Position numbers and translations under genes: made by a program. A DNA stretch of 64,000 bases from Pieris napi (taxonomy: Eukaryota > Arthropoda > Insecta > Lepidoptera > Pieridae), in assembly GCF_905475465.1 (NCBI RefSeq), contig NC_062257.1, positions 310,001 through 374,000 of the forward strand. The letters are read 5' to 3'. The stretch's first letter is position 1. Every line of letters starts with the position of its first letter. Below are positions 1 through 10,908 of this stretch, in pieces. The notes below the pieces were generated by a model. It was not told where the DNA came from. It saw nothing but the letters and a program-made list of their open reading frames with translations, and did not search any database.

Positions 1-59
1 CCAAATAACAATTACAGTTTTTAGTGTCAGTGCCATCTATTGGCTTATTTTTCTATTAG

Positions 60-216
60 GAACTTATGCTGTCACAAGGCAACTACAGCAGATGAACAAA
101 GCGTTAATGTACAAACACAAAAACGCATCAGAATGCACAGCCAAAAAATTCACGATTTGTATGGTGACGCAGATTTGGAAGTCTTCGATAACATTTTAAT
201 ACCTAACGAATTTTAA
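60..216 (+). other. possible terminal exon or ORF remnant, unidentified
   Basis: A 52-codon frame from 61 to the TAA at 214-216 follows a good-looking acceptor (T-rich tract ending in AG at 58-59). The peptide starts NLCCHKATT and ends in an acidic stretch (HDLYGDADLEVFDN). I do not recognise the family. It could be the last exon of a gene or of a transposase lying upstream of the window. It does not match the ABCC4-type transporter whose exons start at 4327. Confidence 0.2.
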
Positions 217-543
217 GTGATAAAAATAATATGCGATGTTTACGGACAATAGGTATATCACTTAGAGCGAACACCATATTGTTTAACGAGAAAATATAGC
301 GTATTTTTGTTCCTCTTTGACGGAAGAGATTGAATTATTATTTTTTTCAATTTGAAAAACACAAGTTTACAAGATTTAAACTATAAATCATTTGCAACAT
401 TTTATTTTCACGTTTCATATGATTTTTTAAAGTATTTTTAGCCATTTTTCTGACTGTACGATAATTTATCGTATATGGATCACATATACGATAATTTAAC
501 GGCCCTGGTACGATAACTGCCTGGCTTCAGGTTGTGAACACTG

Positions 544-1262
544 CTACACGGTTTAAAACCAATAGTGTCCAAAATAACGTTGCGCTGATAAGACGTCTCC
601 GGAGGGATGTGACATTCTGCATAAAAAATCGATTTTTTATTAATCGATTATTTTTTTAGCATGAAAAATCGATTAATAAATAATCGATTTTTTTTATTAA
701 TCGATTTTTTCCTTATATTTGAATCAATTTCAAAATAAACACCCTAAATTTTTTATTTTTCATGGTTTTTTAATTAAAAGTAAACAATAGAAATTATAAA
801 CACAAATTAACGTTTAAGAATAATCAAAATCGAAATTAACTAAATCTCGTTTTGATAGATTTTAGGTGAAATTTGATAAATGCTGAGTGCCTTTTCAGTA
901 GCACATTGCGTTGGCCGTTTGGTCTATAATTTTTAATTTTTCCGCTAAAATATCCCACCCTTTCTTTTTCTGAGACGAGTCTTTATATGACTCGCATGAT
1001 ATATCCCAAAGACATGGCAATTCTCTGTATGATTCGAGCAATTCGGTAACTCGCGTGCGTCTACGCTCGCCGCCGCAGAACGACTGCCGAACGCGTGGTT
1101 TTAAACAAGCGGCTAGACGGTTTCAAACCAACGGTTTTGGTCGCGGTTTGCAACGCAAAGCGTGCTGCCAAGGTCATATCAAGGTTAAACGAAATTTGGC
1201 ATAAAACAACTATCCACACGGTTTGAAACCAAAGTTTCAAACTGCCGTTTCATACCGTGTAG
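544..1262. repeat. candidate non-autonomous DNA element with imperfect inverted ends
   Basis: CTACACGGTTTAAAAC at 544-559 is matched, inverted, by GTTTCATACCGTGTAG at 1247-1262 (14 of 16 bases). Related ACGGTTT-AAACC words recur inside, around 1111 and 1217. No clean target duplication is visible. The segment includes a cluster of five ATCGAT sites at 628-704. No ORF of note is present. Confidence 0.4.
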
Positions 1263-1679
1263 CGCATACTTAAGAATATTCAACTCCAGTACAACCACTT
1301 AACTAAGAGATATCAGCTGTGGCCCCACTCTAGGGCATTTTATAGGAAAGCTTCACAGACTACATTCATGAGTAAATATGTATATACAGTAATTTTCTAG
1401 TTAGTGCCTTAGTGGAAGTGACAGTTGACATACAGTGTGACAGACGACAGTGTCATTGAATCAAACAATTAGCTTCTATATTAAATAAACATTAAACACA
1501 ATTAAACATAAAAATATAAGATAAATCACTTACAAATATTACCCACACAAGTTATTAAAACTAAATTAAACATCAAAAGTTGGTAATTGCATTATATTAT
1601 AGAAAATTCAAAGTTATGCTAAGTGTGCAGTTCAGCAAGTAACAAAACATAATATGAAGTTGAAGTCACCCACTCGTAA

Positions 1680-2385
1680 TCAGTTCTTTGCGATCTTCCT
1701 GGTTCGAGATTTTAACTTGGGTGTTGTTACCTTAGAATCGTAAGTAGATGCTGGAATGCTTGCAGGAGCCGTATCAACATCTTTCATTGAATTGACACGG
1801 CGACGCTCACCGTTAGCCCCAATAACATATATTTGGCCATTCCTGGTCCAACACTTGCTGATTCCGAAATGCCTTCTTGCAGCCATAAACAAATTATGCC
1901 TGGTTTTGGTCAGGAACTCGGATATGGTGATGCCGGTCCCCTTTAAACCAGACTTAGCCAACCAAATTTTGTCCTTGTCACAGTGTTCCCTTAGCTTAAT
2001 TAGTACAGGGCGAGGCTTATCATCACCTTTTATGCCCACTCTGTGACACCGTTATATTAGGGCATTTGAGCAGAACGGATAACATGTTAGCAATTGGCCC
2101 TGGGTTCTCATCCTTAGACTCATTTATGCCATGTAACAACAAACACTTACGCCTGCTGCGCATTTCCTGCTCCTCATGCACCTTAAAAAGAATTTTCATT
2201 TGAGCCTGTAGATTCTTGAGACAGAACAGTACTGAGCTTTTGAATGCCTCAAACTCCCTAGTTAGTGGTGTTTGCTCGAGGGATGGAGACCTTTCCTGTG
2301 CTGCCAAGAGCCACTGCTGGAACTCATCCATTTTGGAGGACACCATTACAGACACATCCATCAATGACTTTTTTAGTTCTTCCAT
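1680..2385 (-). pseudogene. LINE ORF1-like protein, frameshifted
   Basis: Two overlapping minus-strand frames (2385-2023 and 2039-1680) together make one protein of about 230 aa. The first part has a predicted helical N-terminus and ends in a LLLHGINESK block. The second continues with CHRVGIKGDDKPRP and FLTKTRHNLFMAARRHFG. These blocks are typical of the ORF1-like proteins found in insect non-LTR elements and related repeats. The frame switches near 2030-2045, so the copy is broken. On the minus strand the 49-bp array at 3008-4309 lies upstream of this ORF, in the place of a 5' UTR. No reverse transcriptase follows in the window on this strand. Confidence 0.6.
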
Positions 2386-2639
2386 AATAATTAAATAGGT
2401 TGTTGGGAAATTAAAGAAGAGAAGATAAGAAAATTCTACTTTGGGATAATTATTGTTATCAGAAGGATATAATTAAGGAAAAATTAGCAATTCATATGCA
2501 ATACCACACTAGTACATCACTAACAGTGTAAGTAATATAATTTGAGTTAAAAAACTATTTTTAATTAGCACAAAACACAGAGATACACCAATAAATACAC
2601 TACCCACACAAATCAATATTTATATGTTTGGGGTTGTTT

Positions 2640-3007
2640 GCTTTAGAGTTGTTTGGTTGTGTTAAAATAAAACTCCCTAATTGTTTGTAGAGAAGATGTT
2701 AAGATGGTGATGATGAGTTGCCTTTTATTTTCAACTACATTTATACCAACAATTATAATACACTTAATACTAGTACTAACATGAACAAAAATAACAATAC
2801 AATACAAATAAATAACAATACAAATAATAAACAAAAATTATAATACACTTAATACTAGTACTAGTAATAACATGTGGTGCCAATATGCGCAGGGTGTGTG
2901 GGCGATAAAAACGCGGCGCGGCGAAAAGTTGGTCCTTTTCTGCGCGCAGCCTTCGAAGCGTCCGAACGTGTTCTTTGAAATCGTAGGCTTACGATAACGC
3001 TAATAAA
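2640..3007 (-). repeat. LINE 5' leader segment between array and ORF1
   Basis: The stretch around 2640-2700 is the reverse complement of 31890-31945 (shared core: AACAATTAGGGAGTTTTATT), where it again follows diverged copies of the 49-bp unit. This ties the array and the ORF1 remnant into one repeat family. The rest is AT-rich with TACTAGTACTAG repeats and shows no gene. Confidence 0.5.
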
Positions 3008-4309
3008 CTGTTCTTGTCAGAACACATCACCGTTTCTTCACGACAACGTCAAGTAACTGTTCTTGTCAGAACACATCACCGTTTCTTCACGACAACGTCA
3101 AGTAACTGTTCTTGTCAGAACACATCACCGTTTCTTCACGACAACGTTAACAAACTGTTCTTGTCAGAACACATCACCGTTTCTTCACGACAACGTTAAC
3201 AAACTGTTCTTGTCAGAACACATCACCGTTTCTTCACGACAACGTTAACAAACTGTTCTTGTCAGAACACATCACCGTTTCTTCACGACAACGTTAACTG
3301 TTCTTGTCAGAACACATCACCGTTTCTTCACGACAACGTTAACTGTTCTTGTCAGAACACATCACCGTTTCTTCACGACAACGTTAACAAACTGTTCTTG
3401 TCAGAACACATCACCGTTTCTTCACGACAACGTTAACAAACTGTTCTTGTCAGAACACATCACCGTTTCTTCACGACAACGTTAACAAACTGTTCTTGTC
3501 AGAACACATCACCGTTTCTTCACGACAACGTCAAGTAACTGTTCTTGTCAGAACACATCACCGTTTCTTCACGACAACGTTAACAAACTGTTCTTGTCAG
3601 AACACATCACCGTTTCTTCACGACAACGTTAACAAACTGTTCTTGTCAGAACACATCACCGTTTCTTCACGACAACGTTAACAAACTGTTCTTGTCAGAA
3701 CACATCACCGTTTCTTCACGACAACGTTAACAAACTGTTCTTGTCAGAACACATCACCGTTTCTTCACGACAACGTTAACAAACTGTTCTTGTCAGAACA
3801 CATCACTGTTTCTTCACGACAACGTTAACAAACTGTTCTTGTCAGAACACATCACTGTTTCTTCACGACAACGTTAACAAACTGTTCTTGTCAGAACACA
3901 TCACCGTTTCTTCACGACAACGTTAACAAACTGTTCTTGTCAGAACACATCACCGTTTCTTCACGACAACGTTAACAAACTGTTCTTGTCAGAACACATC
4001 ACTGTTTCTTCACGACAACGTTAACAAACTGTTCTTGTCAGAACACATCACCGTTTCTTCACGACAACGTTAACAAACTGTTCTTGTCAGAACACATCAC
4101 CGTTTCTTCACGACAACGTTAACAAACTGTTCTTGTCAGAACACATCACCGTTTCTTCACGACAACGTTAACAAACTGTTCTTGTCAGAACACATCACTG
4201 TTTCTTCACGACAACGTTAACAAACTGTTCTTGTCAGAACACATCACTGTTTCTTCACGACAACGTTAACAAACTGTTCTTGTCAGAACACATCACTGTT
4301 TCTTCACGA
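3008..4309. repeat. 49-bp minisatellite, about 27 copies
   Basis: Near-identical units of 49 bp, each containing the inverted repeat TGTTCTTGTCAGAACA, run from 3008 to 4309. Variants are GTC/GTT, CACCG/CACTG and two shorter 45-bp units near 3294-3383. The unit length is not a multiple of three, so the short ORFs across it are artefacts. The array ends 17 bp before the 3' splice site of the transporter exon at 4327. Diverged copies of the same unit occur inverted at 31580-31900. Confidence 0.97.
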
Positions 4310-4326
4310 CTTCACCTATTTCACAG

Positions 4327-7300
4327 ATAGGAATAGTAGGAAGAACTGGCGCTGGAAAATCGTCCATCATCCAAGCACTATTTCGCTTGGCGTATATCGA
4401 AGGGATTATTGCTATCGATGGTGTGGACATCACCACTATCAAACTAGACTCCTTGAGGCAGAAGATTTCCATTATTCCCCAGGTACTGTTCAACTAATTA
4501 TTATTTTTTTTATAGAACTGGATACCACCAGATAAGAGATGTCATGATGTCACGCAAGACCGTTGCCTTTTAATAATTGGTACGCTCTTTTGAAGAACCC
4601 TAAATCAAATCGGTTCGAAAATTCTTCAGTGGGCAGCTGGTTCCACATAGAGGCGTGGCAAAAACTGCCTTAAAAACGCTCAGTTGTGGAACGGCGGACG
4701 TCGAGGTGATACGGATGGTATTTTTTTTCTGCCTTGATGTCCGATGAAACAGCTGCAGTATTAATCTGAAATATGTCAAATGCAATAGAGGATGCAATGT
4801 TTTGGAAATCAATTTCGTTTTGATGGCCGATAACCTAAAAAAATATAATTAATATTAATTAGCTTTTAAACAGAGGCGTAACAATAGGGTGGCAAAATGC
4901 CACGGGTCCCAAGAGGGCCCCTGCCCAAGAGATATTATGTTCTATGGATGAATGTGAAGTGTTTAAAAAGCATTGGGCTAGCGTGGGGACTACGGACCAT
5001 TCCTTCTCGCCTAAGAAAGGAAGCCTATGGCCATTAGTGGGCCATACACAACGTGTAATTGAGTACGCTGAAAATCTCAAAGTTTATTGAAATTAAGCTG
5101 AGTAGGGATGATTTTTACTGATAGGGCCCATCAAAAGAATTTGCCACGGGCCCCAGATGGTATAGTTACTGCTTTTAAACTATCACAAAGGTGAACCGAT
5201 AGCCTTCACAATTGAACGCACTGTCTTTTTACATTTTCCTAATTAATTCATCTATCATAAATAAAATGCACTTGAACTTGTGATTTTGGTAATGGTCCCA
5301 GGAGCCAGTATTATTCAGCGGGACTTTGCGAAGGAATCTGGACCCGTTTGATGAGTACCCAGCTGAAGTATTGCTCGCGGCGCTGTATAATGTCGAACTC
5401 CTGTCTGATGAGGGGGATGTTGGTACGAACAGGAATACTTGAAATATACTGAGATGAGTTTTATTGAGGAAAAAGTTAATTTTTATTATTATGTATAATT
5501 ATTTCATTGGCAATGTTGGCCTAGTGGCTACAGCGTGAAACTCATTCCTAAGGTCGTATGTTCGATTCCGGCTGTGCACCGATGGACTTTATGTCTATGA
5601 GCGCATTAAACACTCGCTCGTACGAAGGAAAATATCGTGAGGAAACGGGCTTGTTATACCCAAAGTCGATGGCGTCTGTCAGGCACCTGAGGCTGAGGCA
5701 TGAAACAGATACAAAAATCTGAGGCCCAGAGCTAAAAAGGTGGCCACTGATTTTTACTTATTAAGCTATAATTCCTTCAAGACGTGTAGAGCAGTGTGTA
5801 GTAGTTAAAGGTCCGTACAATATAATAATCTTTTAAAACAAAATAATTAACAATGGAGGGATTCTTATTAATTTTCGTCCGTTCGTCGTCTTTGATTTCA
5901 TTTTTTTTTCGACTTGTGAGAAAGGAAAGGTACTGTTCCTCCAACTTAAAATCTTATCCCCTCTCTAAAAAAAAAACTCTGCTTATATTCTTTTACGGTT
6001 GGCGCCATTTTCCAAAAATGTTCTTTGCTAGTTTAGTTTTTTGTTATATTATATTAAATATACATGAACAATCATACGAAATTAATAATAGTTTGTCTCA
6101 AACAGTAAATAAATATGCAACCTAAAACTTCTCCAGTATAAAAAAAACTGTACCAATTTCAATGTATAGTGAATTATAACTTTTATAAGAAATAAAATGA
6201 TTCGTTTTTCGCAACTGTATTAAAAATAGTTGTTCAGTACACGTGCGGAACCGTCATTGCAAATTGTTCCGAATGTCAACCCTCACTTTCGGCTACGCCG
6301 GAACTCTTTGCAATGACAGGCTTTCCGCACTCGTACTAATACTAGCTGACCCGGCAAACGTTGTTTTGCCATGTATATTATTTTCAAGGAAACGTTTTTA
6401 GTTCAATGAAAATAACTATCTATAAAAAATAGGGGTTAATCGTAGAGGGGTGAAAATTAAGGTTGTATCTATTATTTTAATGCTACATATAAAAATTACT
6501 TATCACTTAGGGGTTTGAAAGATAGCTAGTAGCCGATTCTCAGACTTACTGAATATGCATAAAAAAATTCATAAGAATCGGTCAAGCCGTTTCGGAGGAG
6601 TATGGGAACGAACATTGTAACACGAGAATTTTATATATAAGAAGATATCCTTAGCGGCCGGAAGCTTCGATAGCGGGTTTAAGGGTATGACGTCAGAGCA
6701 GTGATTTGTTATGTGAATCAAAACCTACAGAGGCGTTAAACAAGCAAGTATCGGAGTGTGGAGCCAACTTCAGCGTGGGTGAGCGCCAACTCGTGTGCCT
6801 CGCCCGGGCTATCGTCAACGATGACAAGATTCTGTTGCTCGACGAGGCCACGGCGAACGTGGACGCTCAGACGGACGCCCTGATCCAATCGGCCATACGG
6901 GACCACTTCAAGGCGTGCACGGTGATCACTGTGGCACATCGGCTGAACACTGTCGTCGACTCCGATAAGGTAGGATCCAATTTAATGCTGGTTCACACAT
7001 ATTTTTGACGCGAAAGATATATTTGAAAATTCAAATTTTTTTTTATTTTTTTTTTATAGACAATTCACACCAATTGACCTAGTCCCATGCTAAGCTGGTG
7101 AAGCTTGTGTTATGGGTTCTAGGCAACGGATATACATATATATTATAGATAGATAGACATATAAATACATATTTAAACACCCAAGACCTAAGCACAACAC
7201 CAAACGCTCATCGCATCGATGTTCGTCTCAGCCGGGGATCAAACCCGGGACCCATGGATTCGCAGTCAGGCGTACTAACCACTAGACCAATGAGTCGTCA

Positions 7301-10220
7301 AATTATATATAAATATTAAAAACAACTTTTCAATCTTAGCCACTGGGGCCTTTGGGCGTATAACATATTAAAAAAATAAAAACGTGTGGCACTCGGGGAC
7401 TGCCGCGGTAAAGCGTATTGCATAGCATTTTTGAAGTTATACTTCTTTAGACGCGTTATGAAAAATTGATGAGGGCGAAATTTTTGATGCGCGCGCAGCG
7501 TTACACAAAATGAACAGAATGAAGTTGCCCACGGAAGATGTAGGGCATTGGACATAATTTAAAAACAACATTCGTAGAATTTATGTTACACTTAATGTTA
7601 GAGAATAAGAATAAATATTTATTTATTTAATTTTTCAAATGTAAACTGAACTTTATTGACTATAATGACTCCTTTTCCAGTCTTTGATTATTTAATTGTA
7701 ATTAATTATTTGCATTCAATCAAAAACTATTTTTAATAATGCCAAAGAAGTATAACTTCTTACGCGCGTACATAAGTACACGCACCCTTTTTTTTATTAA
7801 GTATTTTAAAACCAAATTTTACTTGTCTTTCCGTTATAATCATATTATCGAAGGTAGTTCAGTTCATTCGTAATGTTTAAAAGTAAATAATAATTCAAAG
7901 TTCGAAAGTTCTATCAACAATCATGCATAGTCCAATTTCTGTATAAACCAAATAGAAATTTAAAATAGGAAGTTTTTTGTCAGTTCTTTTCCCGCACCTA
8001 CGCTTGATTTCGGACCTGGTAGCAGGTACCTATATGTTAAATTGGTAGAAAGAAGTCGTGGTTGCGGAACATACGACACTAGACCGGCATCAAATCCGCC
8101 GAAGATCTGTTCAGACTAGCGCAAGATACACGGCAATTCAAGTTTCTAAAAGCCAAACTTTAGCAATAAAGTGTTAAGTGGCACCAGAAGAAGAAGTATA
8201 TGTTAATTCAGATCTTCTTTTTTCATTCTTAATTCAATAAGTGCGCAGGAACCAATATGAAGCAAAATTAGTGAAATTATGAATAAATGTCACAAAATAT
8301 TTATTTATTTTCCTTATTTCCTATTTTTACAGTAACTTAATACTAATACAATTGAAAACTATACTAAAAACTAAGTAAAACTTAAAATCCTAACCTTTTT
8401 ATAACTTACTAGCCGTTTCGCGTCCGCTTTGCTGGACGAATTAAAATAAATTTTATGTTTCATTATTTTATTTTTTTTCATATTTTTATTATTCTTCTTT
8501 TTAACTTCCCGCTAAGAAAATTGAAATATTTCGAAAATCGAGTTTTTAACAGATGTTGACGTTTAGAGGTTCTAGGAAGCCTCCCCGAATGTTTCCGCGG
8601 TGAAGTCCGTATGTATAAATTTTCATAAAAGTAAAACAGCAATAAAAAAATGAAGGAACGTTGGAATTTAAAAAATAAATAGCCATAAACCATCAAGGAA
8701 AAATTTCGCATCGAATGGCAGTAGTTTCTGTTTCATACGATCAGTGGTTTAGGCGTGAAGGAGCCTCAAACGAAGACCATTTTTATTTTATATATATAGA
8801 TTATAAATAATGCAATTCTTGTGCAACTAAATATACCCGTCTCACAAGCAATAGTGTTTAGGGTGCGCAAGGCACGCGTAAATGGTGCTTCTCTGAGTAA
8901 GTTCGTACGCGCCCGAAGCACTGCCAGCAATTGCGACCGCTTACCTTACATAATATATTATATACTAGCAGACCGGCCAAGCGTTGCTGTGGCTAAGGTT
9001 TTTGTTATATTACATAGTAGTAAACTATTCAAGGGAAACGGTAGGAGAACTTATGTGAAAGGTAGATAGCTTATGAGAAACGTTGGTACTTTTAACACAG
9101 CGCCATCTGTTAGAATTGTATCAAAAAATAAACTAATAATTTGCAATATTGCGGGTATAAATTGATATGTTAGCTATCCTATCTTTTAAGTTGGATCAAA
9201 CTACACACGGTGTGCAAATTTGATTGATATCGGTTCGGTAGTTTAGGAGTCCATAGCGGACAAACAACGTGACACGTAATTTATATATATTAATATGATT
9301 AACAGATTCTAGTCCTGGACGCCGGTCATGTCATGGAGTTCGATCACCCCCACATCCTCTTACAGAATAGGAAAGGCTATTTCAGGAAAATGGTGGCCGA
9401 AACCGGACCCGCCATGACACAGCTCCTACACAGGCAGGCCGCGGAGGTAACCTCTCTTAATAATACTATATCAACTAGCTTTTATTTTTCGTCAATTATT
9501 TTGGTGCAATTGTTCCATAAATATATGTATATGTGAAACTTCTATTTCCTGGATATTTGTTTAGCAACCTTATAAGATTTTATTTATATTTGTTTAGCAA
9601 CTTGCAAACAATTTTTTTCGTAAAGGATCAAATATCTGGGCGTGTTTTATGTGATTTCGCTTAAGTCACAAGACTTAATTTCTTAGCTAGCTAATATTTA
9701 TAGTTTTTAGCTAATATTGATAATTTTTCTTTGCATGTAGGTTAAATTAGCCTCTAAATAATTAAAGTTTTGTCGAAAATCAAATCTAGAAACTCTGAGT
9801 TCATCTTGAATATTGTTTAAAAATAAAATAAATCAGTGGTGCTACAACCTTTTTCTGTATCTGTTTTATGATCATTTGTGAATCTATTAGGCATGTAGGT
9901 GATCAGCCTCCAGTGCCTGACAAACGCCGTCGACTTTTTGGGTCTAAGGCAAGCCGGTTTACTTACGATGTTTTCACTCACCGGTCAAGCGAAAGTTAAG
10001 TGCGCACATAGGAAGTCCATTGGTGCACAGCCGGGGATCGAACCTACGACCTCAGGGATGAGAGCCGCACGCTGAAGCTACTAGGCCAACACTGCCTTTC
10101 TTGAATATTTTCGTTTAAATATCGTATTTAGTTGAATATTGTTTAATATTTTAAAATTCAATCTCAATCTAAAATAATCTATGTTTTCAGAGTTATCAAA
10201 ACAAGACAGCGGAGGAATAA
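4327..10220 (+). CDS. ABCC4: ABCC4-type (MRP4-like) ABC transporter, C-terminal exons
   Basis: Five exons give the last 228 residues of an ABC subfamily C exporter: 4327-4482, 5302-5422, 6731-6969, 9306-9446 and 10191-10220 (TAA). All junctions are GT-AG and the phases agree. The fragment is the second nucleotide-binding domain. It shows Walker A (GRTGAGKSS), a Q-loop (IIPQEPVLFSG), a signature segment FSVGERQLVCLARA, Walker B (ILLLDEATANVD) and the H-loop (TVAHRLNT). The signature has E where human MRP4 has Q. The order and wording of the motifs fit MRP4 and the insect lethal(2)03659-like transporters: ATP-driven export of organic anions at the plasma membrane. The C-tail is short (SYQNKTAEE). 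The membrane domains and first NBD must lie upstream of the window. AATAAA is present at 10216 and 10248. Confidence 0.93.
4590..4810 (-). repeat. LINE 3'-end fragment
   Basis: The sequence around 4630-4725 is the diverged reverse complement of 26890-27000, including the ACCTCGACGTCCG and GGAACCAGCTGCCCA blocks. This is the familiar coding 3' end and tail of a LINE frequent in Lepidoptera. It lies in the transporter intron, in the opposite direction. Confidence 0.5.
5509..5755 (+). repeat. tRNA-derived SINE
   Basis: A pol III A-box-like stretch (TGGCCTAGTGGC) is followed by a B-box (GGTCGTATGTTCGATTCC), then a body with GTCAGGCACCTGAGGCTGA and the tail AAAAATCTGAGGCCCAGA. Inverted copies lie at 9845-10098 and 19588-19850, and a split one at 25500-25840. 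Confidence 0.75.
6342..6642 (-). mobile_element. non-autonomous Helitron-like element, family A
   Basis: On the minus strand it starts TCTTATATATAAAATTCTCG and ends GGGTCAGCTAG, followed by T. It has no inverted repeats or target duplication. The TC start, CTAG end and A/T insertion site fit Helitrons. Related copies are at 29046-29320 (degraded), 52019-52331 and 52600-52914. Confidence 0.5.
7055..7297 (-). repeat. tRNA-derived SINE, second family
   Basis: Reverse complement of the SINE at 21868-22134. The minus strand shows GACGACTCATTGGTCTAGTGG, then a B-box (GGGTTTGATCCCCGG), TAGATAGATAG repeats and the end block GACTAGGTCAATTGGTGTGA. Confidence 0.75.
7428..7794. repeat. element bounded by GAAGT-ATA-ACTTC hairpins (subfamily 1)
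   Basis: Palindromic blocks (GAAGTTATACTTC near 7432; AAGAAGTATAACTTCTT at 7746-7762) border an AT-rich body. The right end continues ACGCGCGTACATAAGTACACG. The copy at 57340-57800 shares the body. No coding capacity. Confidence 0.6.
8409..8800 (-). mobile_element. non-autonomous Helitron-like element, family C
   Basis: On the minus strand it starts TCTATATATATAAAATAAAA and ends GCGAAACGGCTAG followed by T. A plus-strand copy is at 35016-35387. The short ORFs inside are the same in both copies but have no recognisable product. Confidence 0.5.
8965..9298 (-). mobile_element. Helitron-like element, family D, next to a splice acceptor
   Basis: Minus-strand end ACCGGTCTGCTAG; the other end is ACGTGACACGTAATTTATAT on the plus strand. 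Its outer edge lies about 7 bp before the acceptor of the transporter exon at 9306, so most of the acceptor region of that intron is repeat-derived. Confidence 0.4.
9845..10098 (-). repeat. tRNA-derived SINE
   Basis: Minus-strand copy of the SINE at 5509: the B-box complement GGGGATCGAACCTACGACCT at about 10033 and the A-box complement GCTACTAGGCCAACACTGC at its end. It sits in the last intron of the transporter. Confidence 0.75.
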
Positions 10221-10304
10221 AACAAATTTTTTGTGAATTATTTATTAAATAAAATTAAATTAAATACATTTTTATTTATAAATATTATTATTATTAATAC
10301 TTAA

Positions 10305-10610
10305 GGTATATTGGAAATTGTTTCTGGTTATCCCGGGGTCGTGCGTTCGAATCCCAGTTACGCAGTTATTTTTGCTCGTATCGTCAGGAATTTTACCCTT
10401 TGTCAAATCCTATACGGTTTTGTTATACCCAATGGACGCGTGACACAGACGGCTTATCACCTACTTAATGCCACGCAAAAAAATGTGTATGTAGGTACTT
10501 TTGTACAAGCGTTAGAAGTTATACTTCTTTGGCGTAACAAGATAAAAAAAAAATCAAAAATTTATTCTACCTTTGTACTCGGAGAAAACCCGACACTAGC
10601 AATATAATAA
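10305..10610 (+). repeat. SINE-like repeat with pol III B-box
   Basis: GTGCGTTCGAATCCC at about 10341 is a B-box. The stretch carries an open frame of 98 codons without recognisable homology, and ends in a GAAGTTATACTTCTTTGGC palindrome near 10517. It is directly downstream of the transporter stop codon. Confidence 0.4.
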
Positions 10611-10908
10611 AAGTATTTAATACATAGAAAGTTTTATTATAACGCATTATCTAGTAAATAAAATTTATTTAAATATCGCAAAAAAATTATTTTTACATAA
10701 TTAAAGAAATGTATACATATTTATTTTAGCATGCAACTTATACATATCGATATTTACTATTTAATTCATATCCATTGGTTGGAGTTTATTAGATGTGAGT
10801 TACCAGAGGCTTATGATAGTTAAAGTATGATACAAATATTCTTGTACAAACATTGTCTAGATATCATACAAATACAGCATCAGCAGAATTAAAAAAAACT
10901 AATATGTT

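Noticed and set aside
3014..3681. Repeated 61-codon frames (MSEHITVSSRQRQ...)
   Set aside because: They read across the 49-bp array, change frame at each unit and have no start context; they are repeat artefacts.
3008..4309. CRISPR-like array
   Set aside because: Units are direct tandem copies with no unique spacers, in a eukaryotic intron.
3008..4309. Glucocorticoid-type response element (AGAACA/TGTTCT)
   Set aside because: The half-sites are in the opposite order (TGTTCT first) with a 4-base gap, and insects lack that receptor.
5509..5600. True tRNA genes at the A/B-box sites (also 7280, 10040, 19800, 21900, 25540, 30080)
   Set aside because: No cloverleaf with acceptor stem can be drawn; several similar copies with long bodies show that they are SINEs.
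5853..6125. 90-aa frame in the transporter intron
   Set aside because: Low-complexity F/L/S/K composition from T- and A-runs, no homology; probably chance.
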